From Variovorax paradoxus (lineage in GTDB: Bacteria > Pseudomonadota > Gammaproteobacteria > Burkholderiales > Burkholderiaceae_C), in contig NZ_CP123990.1 in NCBI RefSeq assembly GCF_029919115.1, forward strand, positions 124,001 to 188,000: DNA of 64,000 bases, given 5' to 3'. Below are positions 31,599 to 41,250 of this stretch, one piece after another. Every line of letters begins with the position of its first letter. Positions within the stretch are counted from its first letter, which is position 1. Below the pieces are notes generated by a model. It was given only the letters and a program-made list of their open reading frames with translations. It had not been told where the DNA came from and did no database searches. The translations under genes were made by a program, and so were the position numbers.

Positions 31599-32963
31599 AT
31601 GCTTCGCTCGCCACGCGCGCTCCGATTCGCACCCCTTGCTCCCCTTGTGCTGGCCATGTTCTTCGCCGCCCACGGCGCGCGAGCCCAGAACACCGCCGTG
31701 GCCCCCACGCCCGCACAGGTCGCTCCGGAGGTGGACAAGGCCTTTGCCCAGCTGACAGCCGCGCCTTCGATCCAAAAGCTGCTCGACGCGGTCAAGGCCG
31801 ACCATGAGCGCTCTGTCGAAGACCTGAAGATGCTGACCGAGATCGAGGCGCCTCCCTTCAAGGAACAGAAACGTGCCGAAGCCTTCCTGGCCCGCATGAA
31901 GGCGCTGGGCCTCAGCGATGCAAGGATCGATGCAGAAGGCAACGTGGTGGGTCTTCGCAAGGGCACCGGCAACGGCCCCAAGCTGCTGGTTTCTGCGCAC
32001 CTGGACACCGTATTCCCCGCCGGCACTGACGTGAAGGTGAAGGAGCGCGACGGCAAGCTGCACGCGCCCGGCATCGCCGACGACACGCGCGGCCTGTCGG
32101 TGCTGCTGTCATGGCTCAAGGTGCTCAACGACAACAAGGTGCAGACCGTAGGCGACCTGCTGTTCGTTGCCAACGTCGGCGAGGAGGAACTGGGCAATCT
32201 GCGCGGCATGAAGGCGATCTTCCGCGACCACCTCGACATCGACGGCATGGTGGGACTGGAGCCTTCGCCAGATGGCAACGTGCTGGTGCTGGGCACCGCG
32301 AGCCACCGCTATGAAGTCACTTTCAAGGGCCCGGGCGGCCACAGCTTTGCCGCTTTCGGCCAGGTGCCGAGCGCGATCCACGGCATGGGCCGCGCCATCG
32401 CCAAGATTGCCGAGGTTCGCACGCCCAGCTTCCCGAAAACGACGTTCACCGTCGGCACCGTGGGCGGCGGCACGTCGGTGAACACCATTGCGCCGGATGC
32501 GCGCATGGCCATCGACATTCGCTCGGACGACATGGCGTCGCTGCTCGAAACCGAAAAGAAGATTCTCGCCGCCATCGACGAAGCCGTGGCCGAGGAGAAC
32601 AAGCGCTGGAACGTCACCACGCTGAGCGCCAGCAACAAGCTGATCGGCGACCGGCCCGGCGGCCGCACGCCCTCGGATTCAGTGATCGTGGAAGCGGCCA
32701 TCCGATCGAACACCGCCTTCGGCCACAAGACATTGCTGCGCGGCGGCAGCACCGACGCCAACGTGCCGATGTCGTACGGCATTCCCGCCATCATCATCGG
32801 CGGCGGCGGCAAGTCCACCGGCTTCCATGCCCTCAGCGAGTCGATCGACGTGACAGACGCATGGAAAGGCGCGCAGAATTCGCTCGTGACAGTGCTAGGG
32901 CTGGTCGGCGTGCAAGGGGTGAGCCCGGCCCTGCTGCCGAAACGCGCGGTGCGCACCAAGTAA
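31599..32963 (+). CDS. M20 family metallopeptidase, exported
   Basis: This 454-residue enzyme has a signal peptide (FAPLAPLVLAMFFAAHGARA) and the M20 metal site: His and Asp in SAHLDTVF and GIADDTRGLS, the catalytic glutamate pair in VGEEELGN, and a dimerisation domain with FKGPGGHSFAAFG. Related enzymes are di- or tripeptidases or amidohydrolases in the periplasm. The ATG at 31599 was chosen because it begins the signal peptide; the frame is open upstream to 31551. The substrate is not defined. Confidence 0.9.
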   Translation: MLRSPRALRFAPLAPLVLAMFFAAHGARAQNTAVAPTPAQVAPEVDKAFAQLTAAPSIQKLLDAVKADHERSVEDLKMLTEIEAPPFKEQKRAEAFLARMKALGLSDARIDAEGNVVGLRKGTGNGPKLLVSAHLDTVFPAGTDVKVKERDGKLHAPGIADDTRGLSVLLSWLKVLNDNKVQTVGDLLFVANVGEEELGNLRGMKAIFRDHLDIDGMVGLEPSPDGNVLVLGTASHRYEVTFKGPGGHSFAAFGQVPSAIHGMGRAIAKIAEVRTPSFPKTTFTVGTVGGGTSVNTIAPDARMAIDIRSDDMASLLETEKKILAAIDEAVAEENKRWNVTTLSASNKLIGDRPGGRTPSDSVIVEAAIRSNTAFGHKTLLRGGSTDANVPMSYGIPAIIIGGGGKSTGFHALSESIDVTDAWKGAQNSLVTVLGLVGVQGVSPALLPKRAVRTK

Positions 32964-33063
32964 TTTGTCACGCAGCGCAGGCGAAAGTGGGGCAACCTCT
33001 TTCGCCCGCGTCCCACCGCGCTGGGACAATGCCAGCAGTTTTGTCACACACCAAGGAAACGTC

Positions 33064-33516
33064 ATGGGATTGCTCGATTCAGTACTCGGCCAAGTGCTGG
33101 GAGGCGCTGCCCAGCAGCAGCAACCGCAAGGCGGCGGCTTGGGAGACCTGGGCGGCCTTGCTGGCGCACTGGGCGGCCTGCTCGCAAATAACGGCGGCCA
33201 AGGTGGCTTGGGAGGGCTGGTCTCGAAGTTCGAGCAGGCCGGCATGGGCGATGTGATCGGCTCGTGGATCGGCAAGGGAGAAAACCAGCCAGTCTCGGGC
33301 GGCCAGCTGCAAGACGTGCTGGGCAGCGACACCATTGCCAGCATCGCCTCCAAGCTCGGCATCAATGCACAAACGCTGCTCCCCATGCTGGCCACGATGC
33401 TGCCGGCCCTCATCGATCAACTCACGCCGCACGGCAAGGTGCCCGAGCAAGGCCTCGACACCCCCAACGACCTCTTGGGTTCGCTCAGCGGCCTGCTGCA
33501 GAACAAGCAGCTGTAA
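33064..33516 (+). CDS. YidB family protein (DUF937)
   Basis: This 150-residue protein begins MGLLDSVLGQVLGG and contains a long Gly/Gln-rich stretch followed by the DUF937 motif (VIGSWIGKGENQPVSGGQL and LGINAQTLLPML). It is a small soluble protein of unknown function that is widespread in proteobacteria. Gly/Gln-rich repeats near residues 18-50 are low complexity. A terminator follows at 33540-33564. Confidence 0.9.
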   Translation: MGLLDSVLGQVLGGAAQQQQPQGGGLGDLGGLAGALGGLLANNGGQGGLGGLVSKFEQAGMGDVIGSWIGKGENQPVSGGQLQDVLGSDTIASIASKLGINAQTLLPMLATMLPALIDQLTPHGKVPEQGLDTPNDLLGSLSGLLQNKQL

Positions 33517-33539
33517 GCAAATTTGCTCATTGAAGTCCA

Positions 33540-33564
33540 AGCGCCCGCGAGGGCGCTTTTTTTT
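33540..33564 (+). terminator. Rho-independent terminator
   Basis: AGCGCCC and GGGCGCT form a seven-base stem around GCGA, followed by eight T. It ends the yidB-like transcript and lies 85 bases before the MFS gene. Confidence 0.85.
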
Positions 33565-33648
33565 GGCCGCTCATTTCGACTGGCGCAGCCGGGGCGAATC
33601 ACGTAGAACCTCAGCCTTCATGCCGCAACCTGCTTCCAGCTCCTTTCC

Positions 33649-34824
33649 ATGAACCGCAATCTCTGGCTGCTTGCCATCTGCCAGGGCTTGTTCCTGACCA
33701 ACAACGTCACGTTCATTGCCATCAACGGCCTTGTGGGCCTGAGCATTGCGCCGCGCGGCTGGATGGCCACCCTGCCGATCATGGGCTACGTGGTGGGCGG
33801 CGCGCTCACCACCGGGCTGGTGGCACGCACGCAGCAGCGCTTCGGCCGGCGCGGGTCGTTCCAGATCGGCCTGGCTGTCGGGTTCGCATCGGCCTTGCTG
33901 TGCGCATTCGCAGCCGTTTCGAAGAACTTCTGGCTGCTGTGCCTTGCCACGCTGGTGGCCGGCTACTACAACGCCAACGCCGGCCTCTACCGCTTTGCAG
34001 CCGCCGAACTTGCGGCCCCGGCGTGGCGCGAAAAGGCCGTGTCGCTGGTCATGGCCGGCGGATTGATCGGCGCCGTGGCAGGACCCAACCTGGCGGCGGT
34101 CACGCGCGAAGTGTTCGCAGTGCCGTTCGCGGGTGCCTACATTGCGCTGGCGGGCGTCGCGCTGCTGTCCATGGCGATCATGCGCTTCATCGAGTTTCCG
34201 GCCCCGCTCACGCGCGAGCAGGCGCTCGGCGGGCGAACCTTGCCGGAACTCATGCGGCAGCCGGTCTTCATCGTGGCGGCGGCTTCGGGGGCGCTGGGCT
34301 TTGGCGTGATGAACCTGCTGATGGCCGCTACGCCAATTGCCATGCAGATCTGCAGCCTGCCATTCTCCGATGTCGCGCTGGTGCTCGAATGGCACGTGAT
34401 CGGCATGTTCGCGCCGGGCTTCTTTACGGGCCACCTGATCCGCCGCTTCGGTGCGCTGCCGGTCATGGGTGTGGGGCTGCTCCTCAACTTCTGCTGCATT
34501 GCGGTGGCGCTGTCGGGCGTGGAGCTGCAGCACTTTCTCGTGGCGCTCTGCCTCTTGGGCGTGGGCTGGAACTTCCTCTTTACCGGCAGCACCACGCTTT
34601 CGCTCACGGCCTACACGGCGGAGGAACGCGACAGGGCACAGGGTGCGCTCAATTTCTGCGTGTTTGCCACCGTGGCGCTCACTTCATTCGCCTCCGGCGT
34701 GCTGGTGACGACGCAGGGCTGGCAGCTCTTGAACTACGGCTCGCTGGTACCGGTGGTGCTCACGGGCGCGGGGCTGCTGTGGCTTGCGCGAACCCGTCGG
34801 CGCGAGGCCGCCGCAAACGCGTGA
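33649..34824 (+). CDS. MFS family transporter
   Basis: This is a 391-residue inner-membrane protein with 12 predicted hydrophobic helices. The N-terminal helix NLWLLAICQGLFLTNNVTFIA and RTQQRFGRRGSFQIG between helices 2 and 3, which is a degenerate form of the MFS signature loop, support the assignment. Repeated acidic-basic loops are present. No ligand can be named; the family exports drugs, sugars or metabolites. No clear operon partner; the next gene on the minus strand is convergent. Confidence 0.88.
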   Translation: MNRNLWLLAICQGLFLTNNVTFIAINGLVGLSIAPRGWMATLPIMGYVVGGALTTGLVARTQQRFGRRGSFQIGLAVGFASALLCAFAAVSKNFWLLCLATLVAGYYNANAGLYRFAAAELAAPAWREKAVSLVMAGGLIGAVAGPNLAAVTREVFAVPFAGAYIALAGVALLSMAIMRFIEFPAPLTREQALGGRTLPELMRQPVFIVAAASGALGFGVMNLLMAATPIAMQICSLPFSDVALVLEWHVIGMFAPGFFTGHLIRRFGALPVMGVGLLLNFCCIAVALSGVELQHFLVALCLLGVGWNFLFTGSTTLSLTAYTAEERDRAQGALNFCVFATVALTSFASGVLVTTQGWQLLNYGSLVPVVLTGAGLLWLARTRRREAAANA

Positions 34825-34891
34825 GGCGCCGCTTCAAGCGGGCGTGACGGTGAAACGCGCTGCAGCGGGGGCTGCCGCAGCGCGGTACCGG

Positions 34892-36403
34892 TCAAGCGGC
34901 GGCCGGCTCCATTGCGGCGGCGCGATGCGCAGCGGGCAACGCCGCAATCACTTCTGCCACGGCCGCGGTCAGCTTCTTGGCATAGGGCACATGCAGGAAC
35001 TCGTTGGGGCCGTGCGCATTGCTCTTTGGGCCGAGCACGCCGCAGACCATCATCTGCGCCTTGGGAAAGCCTGCGCTCAGCATGTTCATGAGCGGAATGG
35101 TGCCACCCTGGCCGATATAGCCGCACGAAGCGCCGAAGTGCGCCTGCGAGGCCTTGTTGAGCGCGTCCTCGAACCACGGTGTGATCGTCGGCGCGTTCCA
35201 GCCGGTGGCGCCGCCGCCGCTTTCGAAGGTGACCCGGGCCTGGTAGGGCGCGTTGTCCTCGAGCAGGGCCTTCAGCTTCTGTACTGCCTCGGCCGCATCG
35301 ACCAGCGGGGGCAGGCGAAGCGAGAGCTTGAACGCGGTGTAGGGGCGCAGCACGTTGCCCGCATCCTTCAACGCCGGAAAGCCTTCGGCGCCGGTGACCG
35401 ACAGCGTGGGCTTCCAGGTGCGGTTGAGCAGCGCCTCGACCGGGTCGGTGGTGGTCGGCAGCGCGAACATGGTCGAGCCGCCGCAGTCGTAGTGCGCCCA
35501 CGGAAAGCGCTTGTAGACCTCTTCGCCAAGGATGGCGGCGGTGGCCTTGGCCTGCGCCAGGCGGTCGGCCGGCACTTCGCAATGGAAGCTGGCGGGCAGC
35601 AGGCGGCCGGTGGCGCTGTCTTCGAGGCGGTCGAGCACCTGCCGCATGATGCGGAAGCTCGAGGGCACCAGGCCCGATGCGTCGCCGGAGTGAATGCCCT
35701 CGGTCAGCACTTCGACCTTGAGCGTGCCGCTGGCCATGCCGCGCAGCGACGTCGTGAGCCACAGCTGATCGTAGTTGCCCGCGCCGGAATCGAGGCAGAT
35801 CACCAGTTCGACATTGCCAAGGCGCGGGCGCAGCGCATCGACGTAGGGCAGCAGGTCGTAGGAGCCGCTTTCCTCGCAGGTTTCGATGATCCCGACGATG
35901 CGCGGGTGCGCTGCGCCCTGGTTCTTGAGCGCCTGCAGCGCCGCCACGCTTGCGTAGACCGCGTAGCCGTCGTCCGCTCCGCCGCGGCCGTAGAGCAGGC
36001 CGTTCTCGTACTTGGGCGTCCAGGGGCCGAGGTCGTTGCGCCAGCCGGTGAACTCGGGCTGCTTGTCCAGGTGGCCATACATCAGCACCGTTTCGCCCAT
36101 GTCTGTGCCGGTGGCCGGCACTTCGAAGAACAGCACCGGCGTGCGGCCCGGCAGGCGCACGATCTCGAGCTTCAGGCCTTCGACCTTTTGCGCCTCGACC
36201 CAGGCGGCCGCGTTGCGCAGCACCGTTTCCAGGTAGCCGTTGGCCGACCAGTCCTTGTCGAAGCCCGGTGACTTGGCGGGAATGGCGATGTAGTCGGTGA
36301 GTTGCCTGAGGATGTCGCCGTCCCATTGGGCGGTGACATCGGAGAGGGCGCGCTCGGCGTCGAGCGTTCCGGCGGGCATTTCGCGGTGCAGGGGGGCGTT
36401 CAT
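34892..36403 (-). CDS. M20 family dipeptidase-type metallopeptidase
   Basis: This 503-residue cytoplasmic peptidase shows the M20 metal and catalytic residues in order: LMYGHLDKQPE (His and Asp), GRGGADDGYA (Asp), ETCEESGS (two Glu), and LDSGAG (Asp). Its length and the large lid domain resemble M20 family members annotated as dipeptidases. ATG 36403 is chosen, with ggagaaccc just upstream; a longer frame to 36439 adds residues without family support. It diverges from the DUF72 gene. Confidence 0.9.
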   Translation of the reverse strand: MNAPLHREMPAGTLDAERALSDVTAQWDGDILRQLTDYIAIPAKSPGFDKDWSANGYLETVLRNAAAWVEAQKVEGLKLEIVRLPGRTPVLFFEVPATGTDMGETVLMYGHLDKQPEFTGWRNDLGPWTPKYENGLLYGRGGADDGYAVYASVAALQALKNQGAAHPRIVGIIETCEESGSYDLLPYVDALRPRLGNVELVICLDSGAGNYDQLWLTTSLRGMASGTLKVEVLTEGIHSGDASGLVPSSFRIMRQVLDRLEDSATGRLLPASFHCEVPADRLAQAKATAAILGEEVYKRFPWAHYDCGGSTMFALPTTTDPVEALLNRTWKPTLSVTGAEGFPALKDAGNVLRPYTAFKLSLRLPPLVDAAEAVQKLKALLEDNAPYQARVTFESGGGATGWNAPTITPWFEDALNKASQAHFGASCGYIGQGGTIPLMNMLSAGFPKAQMMVCGVLGPKSNAHGPNEFLHVPYAKKLTAAVAEVIAALPAAHRAAAMEPAAA

Positions 36404-36495
36404 CGGTGGGTTCTCCGCGGGGGTGACGAAAAATCGCATTTTGCGCCTCGCCGCGACCCCGCGTAGAGTGCGGCGATCTCAACCCGGAGGGCAAT

Positions 36496-37293
36496 GTGAG
36501 CAAGGCAACATCGACTCGGACCCAGGCAAACATCAAGGTGGGCATCGGCGGCTGGACCTACGAGCCCTGGCGCGACAACTTCTATCCCAAGGGGCTCGCG
36601 CACGCGAAGGAGCTGCGCTATGCCAGCCGCAAGGTCAGCGCCATCGAGATCAACGGCACCTACTACAGCACCTTCAAGCCTGAGACTTTCCGCAAGTGGC
36701 ATGACGAGGTGCCCGACGACTTCATGTTCTCGATGAAGGCCTCGCGCTTTTCCACCAATCGCAAGGTGCTGGCTACCGCGGAAGACTCGATCAAGCGCTT
36801 CATCGACAGCGGGGTGAGCGAGCTGGGCGACAAGCTCGGGCCGATCGTCTGGCAGTTCATGCCTACCAAGCAGTTCGATGCGGAAGACTTCGAGGCCTTT
36901 CTGGAGCTGTTGCCCAAGAAGGAGGGCAGCCGCGCGCTGCGCCACGTGATGGACGTGCGGCACGAAAGCTTCATCACGCCCGCCTACCGGGCGCTTGCGA
37001 AGAAGCACAAGGTGTCGACCGTGTTCACCGATGCCGACAAGTTTCCGTCGTTCGAAGAGCCCGAGGGGGATGTTGCTTACGCGCGGCTCATGATGGCCGA
37101 CGCCAAGCTGAAGACCGGCTATGCGCCCAAAGCGCTCGACAGCTGGGCCGAGCGCGCGCAGCAATGGGCCGGGTCGCCCAAGAAGCGCGACGTGTTCGTT
37201 TACTTCATCAATGGCGCCAAAGAAAAAGCACCGGCCGCGGCCGGTGCCTTGCTGGAGCGCCTGGGCTGGACGCCGCCCGAAGAGGCGGCCTGA
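36496..37293 (+). CDS. DUF72 domain protein (YecE-like)
   Basis: This 265-residue protein has the TIM-barrel-like DUF72 pattern: IGGWTYEPWRDNFYPKG, INGTYYSTFKPETFRKW and MKASRFSTNRKVLATAED, then DVRHESF. The GTG start at 36496 has a cggaggg site nearby. The function of this widely conserved family is not established. A short sequence separates it from the bactofilin gene, which is convergent. Confidence 0.9.
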   Translation: MSKATSTRTQANIKVGIGGWTYEPWRDNFYPKGLAHAKELRYASRKVSAIEINGTYYSTFKPETFRKWHDEVPDDFMFSMKASRFSTNRKVLATAEDSIKRFIDSGVSELGDKLGPIVWQFMPTKQFDAEDFEAFLELLPKKEGSRALRHVMDVRHESFITPAYRALAKKHKVSTVFTDADKFPSFEEPEGDVAYARLMMADAKLKTGYAPKALDSWAERAQQWAGSPKKRDVFVYFINGAKEKAPAAAGALLERLGWTPPEEAA

Positions 37294-37314
37294 CAGCTGA
37301 ACGTTAGAAACGGA

Positions 37315-37833
37315 TCAAGCGGCCGCTTGCAGCGACTGCTTGGCGCCGAAGCTGATTTCGCCCGAGAGCTGGCCGCCTTCTTCGATCACGATCTTGCCGT
37401 AGCGGATCTTGCCGGTGACCTTGCCCGTCGAATGGATCACGAGCTTTTCGCGCACCGTGAGGCTGCCGTCGAAAATGCCGCGGATTTCGGCGATGTCGAT
37501 TTCGGCCGAGCCTTTGAATTCGCCTTGTTCGGCGATCTGCATCAGGCGCGAGTCCATGGTGGCTTCGACCAGGCCTTCGACCACGAGCGTGTCGCAATCG
37601 GTGATCTCGACGCCCTTGAGCTTGATGTTCGGGCCGACGGTGAGCTTGCTGCCGCCTTCCTTGGCGGCAGGGGCCGCAGCCGGTGCCAAGCCGCCTTGCT
37701 GTGCGGTCAGCGAAGAAGGATTGACGGGCGAACCAGAGAGATTGGTACCCGAGCCCACCAGCGGCGCGGGGCGGGAGGTCAACGAGTCGGTGTCACGATC
37801 ACGCTTGCCGAAAAATGGGGACTGTGTAGCCAA
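37315..37833 (-). CDS. Bactofilin (polymer-forming cytoskeletal protein)
   Basis: This 172-residue protein has a flexible N-terminal region rich in Pro/Ala/Ser and a C-terminal right-handed beta-helix, with the pattern GPNIKLKGVEITDCDTLVVEGLVEATMDSR and IYGKI-like IRYGKIVIEEGGQLSGEI. Bactofilins polymerise without nucleotide and shape cells or anchor proteins at the membrane. The start is a TTG at 37833 with an AGGAG site seven bases upstream; a GTG at 37872 has no comparable site. N-terminal MATQSPFFGKR fits the usual membrane-contacting start. Confidence 0.85.
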   Translation of the reverse strand: MATQSPFFGKRDRDTDSLTSRPAPLVGSGTNLSGSPVNPSSLTAQQGGLAPAAAPAAKEGGSKLTVGPNIKLKGVEITDCDTLVVEGLVEATMDSRLMQIAEQGEFKGSAEIDIAEIRGIFDGSLTVREKLVIHSTGKVTGKIRYGKIVIEEGGQLSGEISFGAKQSLQAAA

Positions 37834-37970
37834 TGGGGAGCTCCTCAACAAAGGGGCTATCGTAAGAACCACTCCATGGCCTGCCGCACTTCATTGCGCA
37901 ATAAACGTAACTGAATAAATCTCCGGCGAGTTGGACAATCGCCTCTTCCGTGATCTCCTGGCCCGCAAAG

Positions 37971-38907
37971 ATGACCCGATCGAACACTGCTCCCGCTTCC
38001 CGGAACCTGGCTATCTCATCGACGATCGATGCGCGCTTCGACAAGCCGGCAAGCGGATGGCGGCGGCGGCTGTTCGGGGTGATCTTCGAGGCCGACACGC
38101 GCGCCGGGCTGCTTTTCGACCTTGCGCTGATCGCCGTCATCGTGACCAGCGTGCTGGTGGTCATTCTGGACAGCGTGCAGTCGATCCGCGATCAGTGGCG
38201 CCCGCTGTTCAATGCGTTCGAGTGGGGGTTCACGATTCTTTTCACGCTCGAATACATCGCGCGTCTCGCCTGCGTGAACAAGCCGATGCGCTATGCGCTA
38301 TGCGCTGAGCTTCTACGGCGTCATTGACCTGCTTGCGTTGCTGCCAACGTACCTGGTGGCGTTCGCGCCCGAGCTCGCCTATCTCATCGATGTGCGCGTG
38401 CTGCGGCTGCTGCGCGTGTTTCGCATCTTCAAGCTGTCGCGCTACTCGGTGGAATACCGTGCGCTGGTCACGGCCGTGGCCGCAAGCCGCAGGAAGATCA
38501 CGGTGTTCGTCGGCTTCGTGATGCTCGTGGTGCTGGTCATGGGCACGCTGATGTACGTGGTCGAAGGGCCGGTGCACGGCTTCACCAGCATTCCGGTTGC
38601 GATTTACTGGGCCATCTCGACAATGGCCACGGTGGGCTTCGGCGACCTGGTGCCCAAGACCGATCTCGGCCGCGCGATCGCGTCCGTGATGATGCTGCTC
38701 GGCTGGGGTGTGCTGGCGGTGCCGACGGGCATCGTCACCGCCGAAATGGCGCGCCGCGGTCCGGGCGACGACGAGGCACCGGTGGCGCTCGCGCCGCGCG
38801 GCGTGCTGGCGATGACGCCGCCCCCGGCCCCGGCGGTTCCTGCGCGGCGGATTACGCCTGCGGCCAGACGGCGCGCCCTTGCGCAGCATCGTCGAGGCGG
38901 GCGATGA
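37971..38907 (+). pseudogene. Voltage-gated type potassium channel, frameshifted
   Basis: Two overlapping frames encode halves of one ion-channel protein. The first (from ATG 37971, or GTG 37950) gives the first helices including FEADTRAGLLFDLALIAVIVTSVLVV and FTILFTLEYIARLACVNKPMRYA. The second, from about 38293, continues LSFYGVIDLLALLPTYLV, an arginine-rich S4-like segment RVLRLLRVFRIFKLSRYSVEYR, and the selectivity filter TVGFGD. The frame breaks at a triple ATGCGCT repeat at 38286-38306; with two copies the reading frame would be continuous through KPMRYALSFYG. The gene is therefore probably disrupted, phase-variable, or an assembly error. The 3' end overlaps the YigZ gene by 56 bases. 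Confidence 0.8.
38286..38306. repeat. Triple 7-base tandem repeat at the channel frameshift
   Basis: Three head-to-tail copies of ATGCGCT lie exactly where the channel frame is lost. A two-copy version restores it, so this repeat is the direct cause of the frameshift in the present sequence. Confidence 0.9.
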
Positions 38908-39442
38908 AGGCGTCGGCATCGGGCTCGGGCAGCGTGAACGTGAAGTCCACCGCATCTCCGTGCCGCACCTCCACGAGCGCGGCGCCGCTCACGGCTGCAA
39001 TCTCGCGCCGCACGAGCCCTTCCAGCGCATAGGGCACGGTGCATTGCAACTGCCGCTGGCGCACCAGCGGAACCAGCGCTGCGCCGGCACAAGCCTGCGC
39101 AACCGCATCGGTATAGGCCCGCACGAGTCCGCCCGCGCCCAGCTTGATGCCGCCGAAGTAGCGCACCACGGTGGCGAGCACGCCTTCGAGCTGCTGGTGC
39201 CGCAGCACCTCGAGCATCGGCCGTCCGGCCGTGCCACCTGGCTCGCCGTCGTCGTTGGCCGCCGACTGGCCGCCGGCCATGAGCGCCCAGCACACATGCG
39301 CGGCGGCGGGGTGTTCGTTGCGCAGCGCCGCCACGATGGCGAGCGCTGCGGCGCGGTCCGCCACAGGCTGCACACAACCGATGAAGCGGCTTTTCTTGAC
39401 CAGCAGTTCGCTGTGCGCCGGATGCGAGAGCGTGAAGCTCAT
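38852..39442 (-). CDS. YigZ/IMPACT family protein
   Basis: This 196-residue protein shows the two-domain IMPACT family pattern: VKKSRFIGCVQPV, HVCWALMAGG, NDDGEPGGTAGRPMLEVL and VVRYFGGIKLGAGGLVRAY. Members relate to translation control or proteostasis in other organisms. ATG 39442 starts the family's typical N-terminus (MSFTLSHPAHSEL); the frame open to 39574 was rejected. It follows metW on the same strand with a 40-base gap and overlaps the channel's 3' end. Confidence 0.93.
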   Translation of the reverse strand: MSFTLSHPAHSELLVKKSRFIGCVQPVADRAAALAIVAALRNEHPAAAHVCWALMAGGQSAANDDGEPGGTAGRPMLEVLRHQQLEGVLATVVRYFGGIKLGAGGLVRAYTDAVAQACAGAALVPLVRQRQLQCTVPYALEGLVRREIAAVSGAALVEVRHGDAVDFTFTLPEPDADAFIARLDDAAQGRAVWPQA

Positions 39443-39482
39443 GAGCGCGCCGTGTTCCCGTTTTGCGGGGATGCGAAAGCGC

Positions 39483-40070
39483 TCAGCGCTCCCGCTCGAA
39501 CTTGAACACCGCGGTGCCCGCGCGCGCGTTGGGCAGCCAGCGCACGCTGCGGCCTTCCTGCACGCCGAAGGCATCGAGCACGCGCAGACTGTTCTTTTGC
39601 GCCAGCACCTCGAAGTCCTTGAAGGTGCCGACCCGGATGTTGGGCGTGTCGTACCACTGGTAGGGCAAGCGGCGCGTCACGGGCATGCGGCCGCGCGCAA
39701 TGCTGATGCGGTTCGGCCAGTGGGCAAAGTTTGGAAACGCGACGATGCCGATGCGGCCCACGCGCGCAGTTTCGCGCAGCATGACCTCGGCATTGCGCAG
39801 ATGCTGCAGCGTGTCGATCTGCAGCACCACGTCGAACGTGGCGTCGTCGAACACCGCCAGGCCTTCGTCGAGATTCAGCTGGATCACGTCGACACCTCGG
39901 CGAATGCACTGCAGCACATTGCCGTCGGCAATTTCCACGCCGTAGCCGGTGCAGCCGCGCTCACGCTGCAGCAGGTCGAGCAGGGCGCCGTCGCCGCAGC
40001 CGAGGTCGAGCACGCGGGCGCCTTCAGGCACAAGGTTCGCGATGAGGCGCTGGGTTTCGATATCGCTCAT
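39483..40070 (-). CDS. metW: Methionine biosynthesis protein MetW
   Basis: This 195-residue methyltransferase-fold protein begins [34 protein letters not shown], where DLGCGDG is the SAM-binding loop, and has [20 protein letters not shown]. MetW is encoded next to MetX in many proteobacteria and supports homoserine acylation. Its start overlaps the metX stop by four bases (ATGA), so they are translationally coupled. Confidence 0.95.
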   Translation of the reverse strand: MSDIETQRLIANLVPEGARVLDLGCGDGALLDLLQRERGCTGYGVEIADGNVLQCIRRGVDVIQLNLDEGLAVFDDATFDVVLQIDTLQHLRNAEVMLRETARVGRIGIVAFPNFAHWPNRISIARGRMPVTRRLPYQWYDTPNIRVGTFKDFEVLAQKNSLRVLDAFGVQEGRSVRWLPNARAGTAVFKFERER

Positions 40071-41245
40071 TGGGCAGCACTCCCTTCGGCCTGGATCTCG
40101 TGCGCCACGCGCTCGAAGTAAGACCGCACCACGCCCATGTAGCGCACGTCGTCGAGCAGGAATGCGTCGTGGCCGTGCGGCGCATCGATTTCGGCGTAGC
40201 TCACGTTGCGCCGGTTGTCGAGCAGCGCCTTTACCAGTTCGCGGCTGCGCGCGGGCGAAAACCGCCAGTCGGTCTTGAAGCTGACGAGTAAAAACTTGGC
40301 CGTGGCCTTCGCAAGCGCGGCGCTGAGGTTTCCGCCATGCGCGCGCGCGGGGTCGAAGTAGTCGAGTGCGCGCGTGATCAGCAGGTAGGTGTTCGCATCG
40401 AAGTATTCGCTGAACTTGTCGCCCTGGTAGCGCAGGTAGCTTTCGATCTGGAACTCGATTTCCTGCGTGGAATAGCGGTAGTCAAGCGTGGCCGCCTCGC
40501 CTTCGACCGCGCTGCGCAGGATGCGTCCGAACTTCTCGTTCATGACGTCGTCGCTCAGGTAGGTGATGTGGCCGATCATCCGCGCGATGCGCAGGCCCCG
40601 CTTGGGAACGACGCCGTGTTCATAGAAGTGGCCGCCGTGAAAGTCGGGGTCGGTCACGATGGCGCGGCGCGCCACTTCGTTGAAGGCAATGTTCTCGGCC
40701 GTGAGGTTGGGCGCACTGGCCACCACGACGGCGTGGCGCACGCGGTCCGGGTACTGCAGCGTCCACGACAGCGCCTGCATGCCGCCCAGGCTGCCGCCCA
40801 TCACGGCGGCGAGCGTGCGAATGCCGAGCGCGTCGAGCAGCGCGGCCTGCGCATCGACCCAGTCTTCGACCGTGACCACCGGAAAGTCCGCGCCGTAGAT
40901 GCGCCCCGTGGCGGGGTTGGTGTGCATCGGGCCGGTCGAGCCGAAGCATGAGCCGAGGTTGTTCACGCCGATCACGAAGAAGCGGTCGGTGTCGACCGGC
41001 TTGCCGGGTCCCACCATGTTGTCCCACCAGCCTTCGGACCTGGCCTGGCCTTCATAGACGCCGGCCACGTGGTGGGACGCATTGAGCGCATGGCACACCA
41101 GCACCGCGTTGCTGCGCTCGGCGTTCAGGGTGCCGTAGGTTTCGTAGGCGAGCGTGTAGCTGCCGAGCGACGCGCCGCTGCGCAAGGCCAGCGGGCCCGC
41201 GAACTGCATCGACTGCGCAGAGACGACCAAAGAAGATGACGACAT
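40067..41245 (-). CDS. metX: Homoserine O-acyltransferase MetX
   Basis: This 392-residue alpha/beta-hydrolase-fold enzyme activates homoserine in the first committed step of methionine synthesis. The oxyanion and nucleophile motif [14 protein letters not shown] has its serine at residue 152; late Asp and His residues in [14 protein letters not shown] complete the triad. Whether it uses acetyl- or succinyl-CoA cannot be told with certainty; presence of metW and taxonomy suggest succinyl. The start ATG 41245 lies directly downstream of a terminator hairpin and a SAM-II-like aptamer, with no ribosome site of its own between. Confidence 0.94.
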   Translation of the reverse strand: MSSSSLVVSAQSMQFAGPLALRSGASLGSYTLAYETYGTLNAERSNAVLVCHALNASHHVAGVYEGQARSEGWWDNMVGPGKPVDTDRFFVIGVNNLGSCFGSTGPMHTNPATGRIYGADFPVVTVEDWVDAQAALLDALGIRTLAAVMGGSLGGMQALSWTLQYPDRVRHAVVVASAPNLTAENIAFNEVARRAIVTDPDFHGGHFYEHGVVPKRGLRIARMIGHITYLSDDVMNEKFGRILRSAVEGEAATLDYRYSTQEIEFQIESYLRYQGDKFSEYFDANTYLLITRALDYFDPARAHGGNLSAALAKATAKFLLVSFKTDWRFSPARSRELVKALLDNRRNVSYAEIDAPHGHDAFLLDDVRYMGVVRSYFERVAHEIQAEGSAAQ

Positions 41246-41250
41246 CAATG

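Noticed and set aside
26948..31807. Very long open frame on the plus strand opposite lptD and across amgK and rsmE
   Set aside because: It lies antisense to lptD and in another frame of amgK and rsmE. Its translation is rich in Arg, Ala, Val and His with no family motifs, which is normal for the shadow of GC-rich genes.
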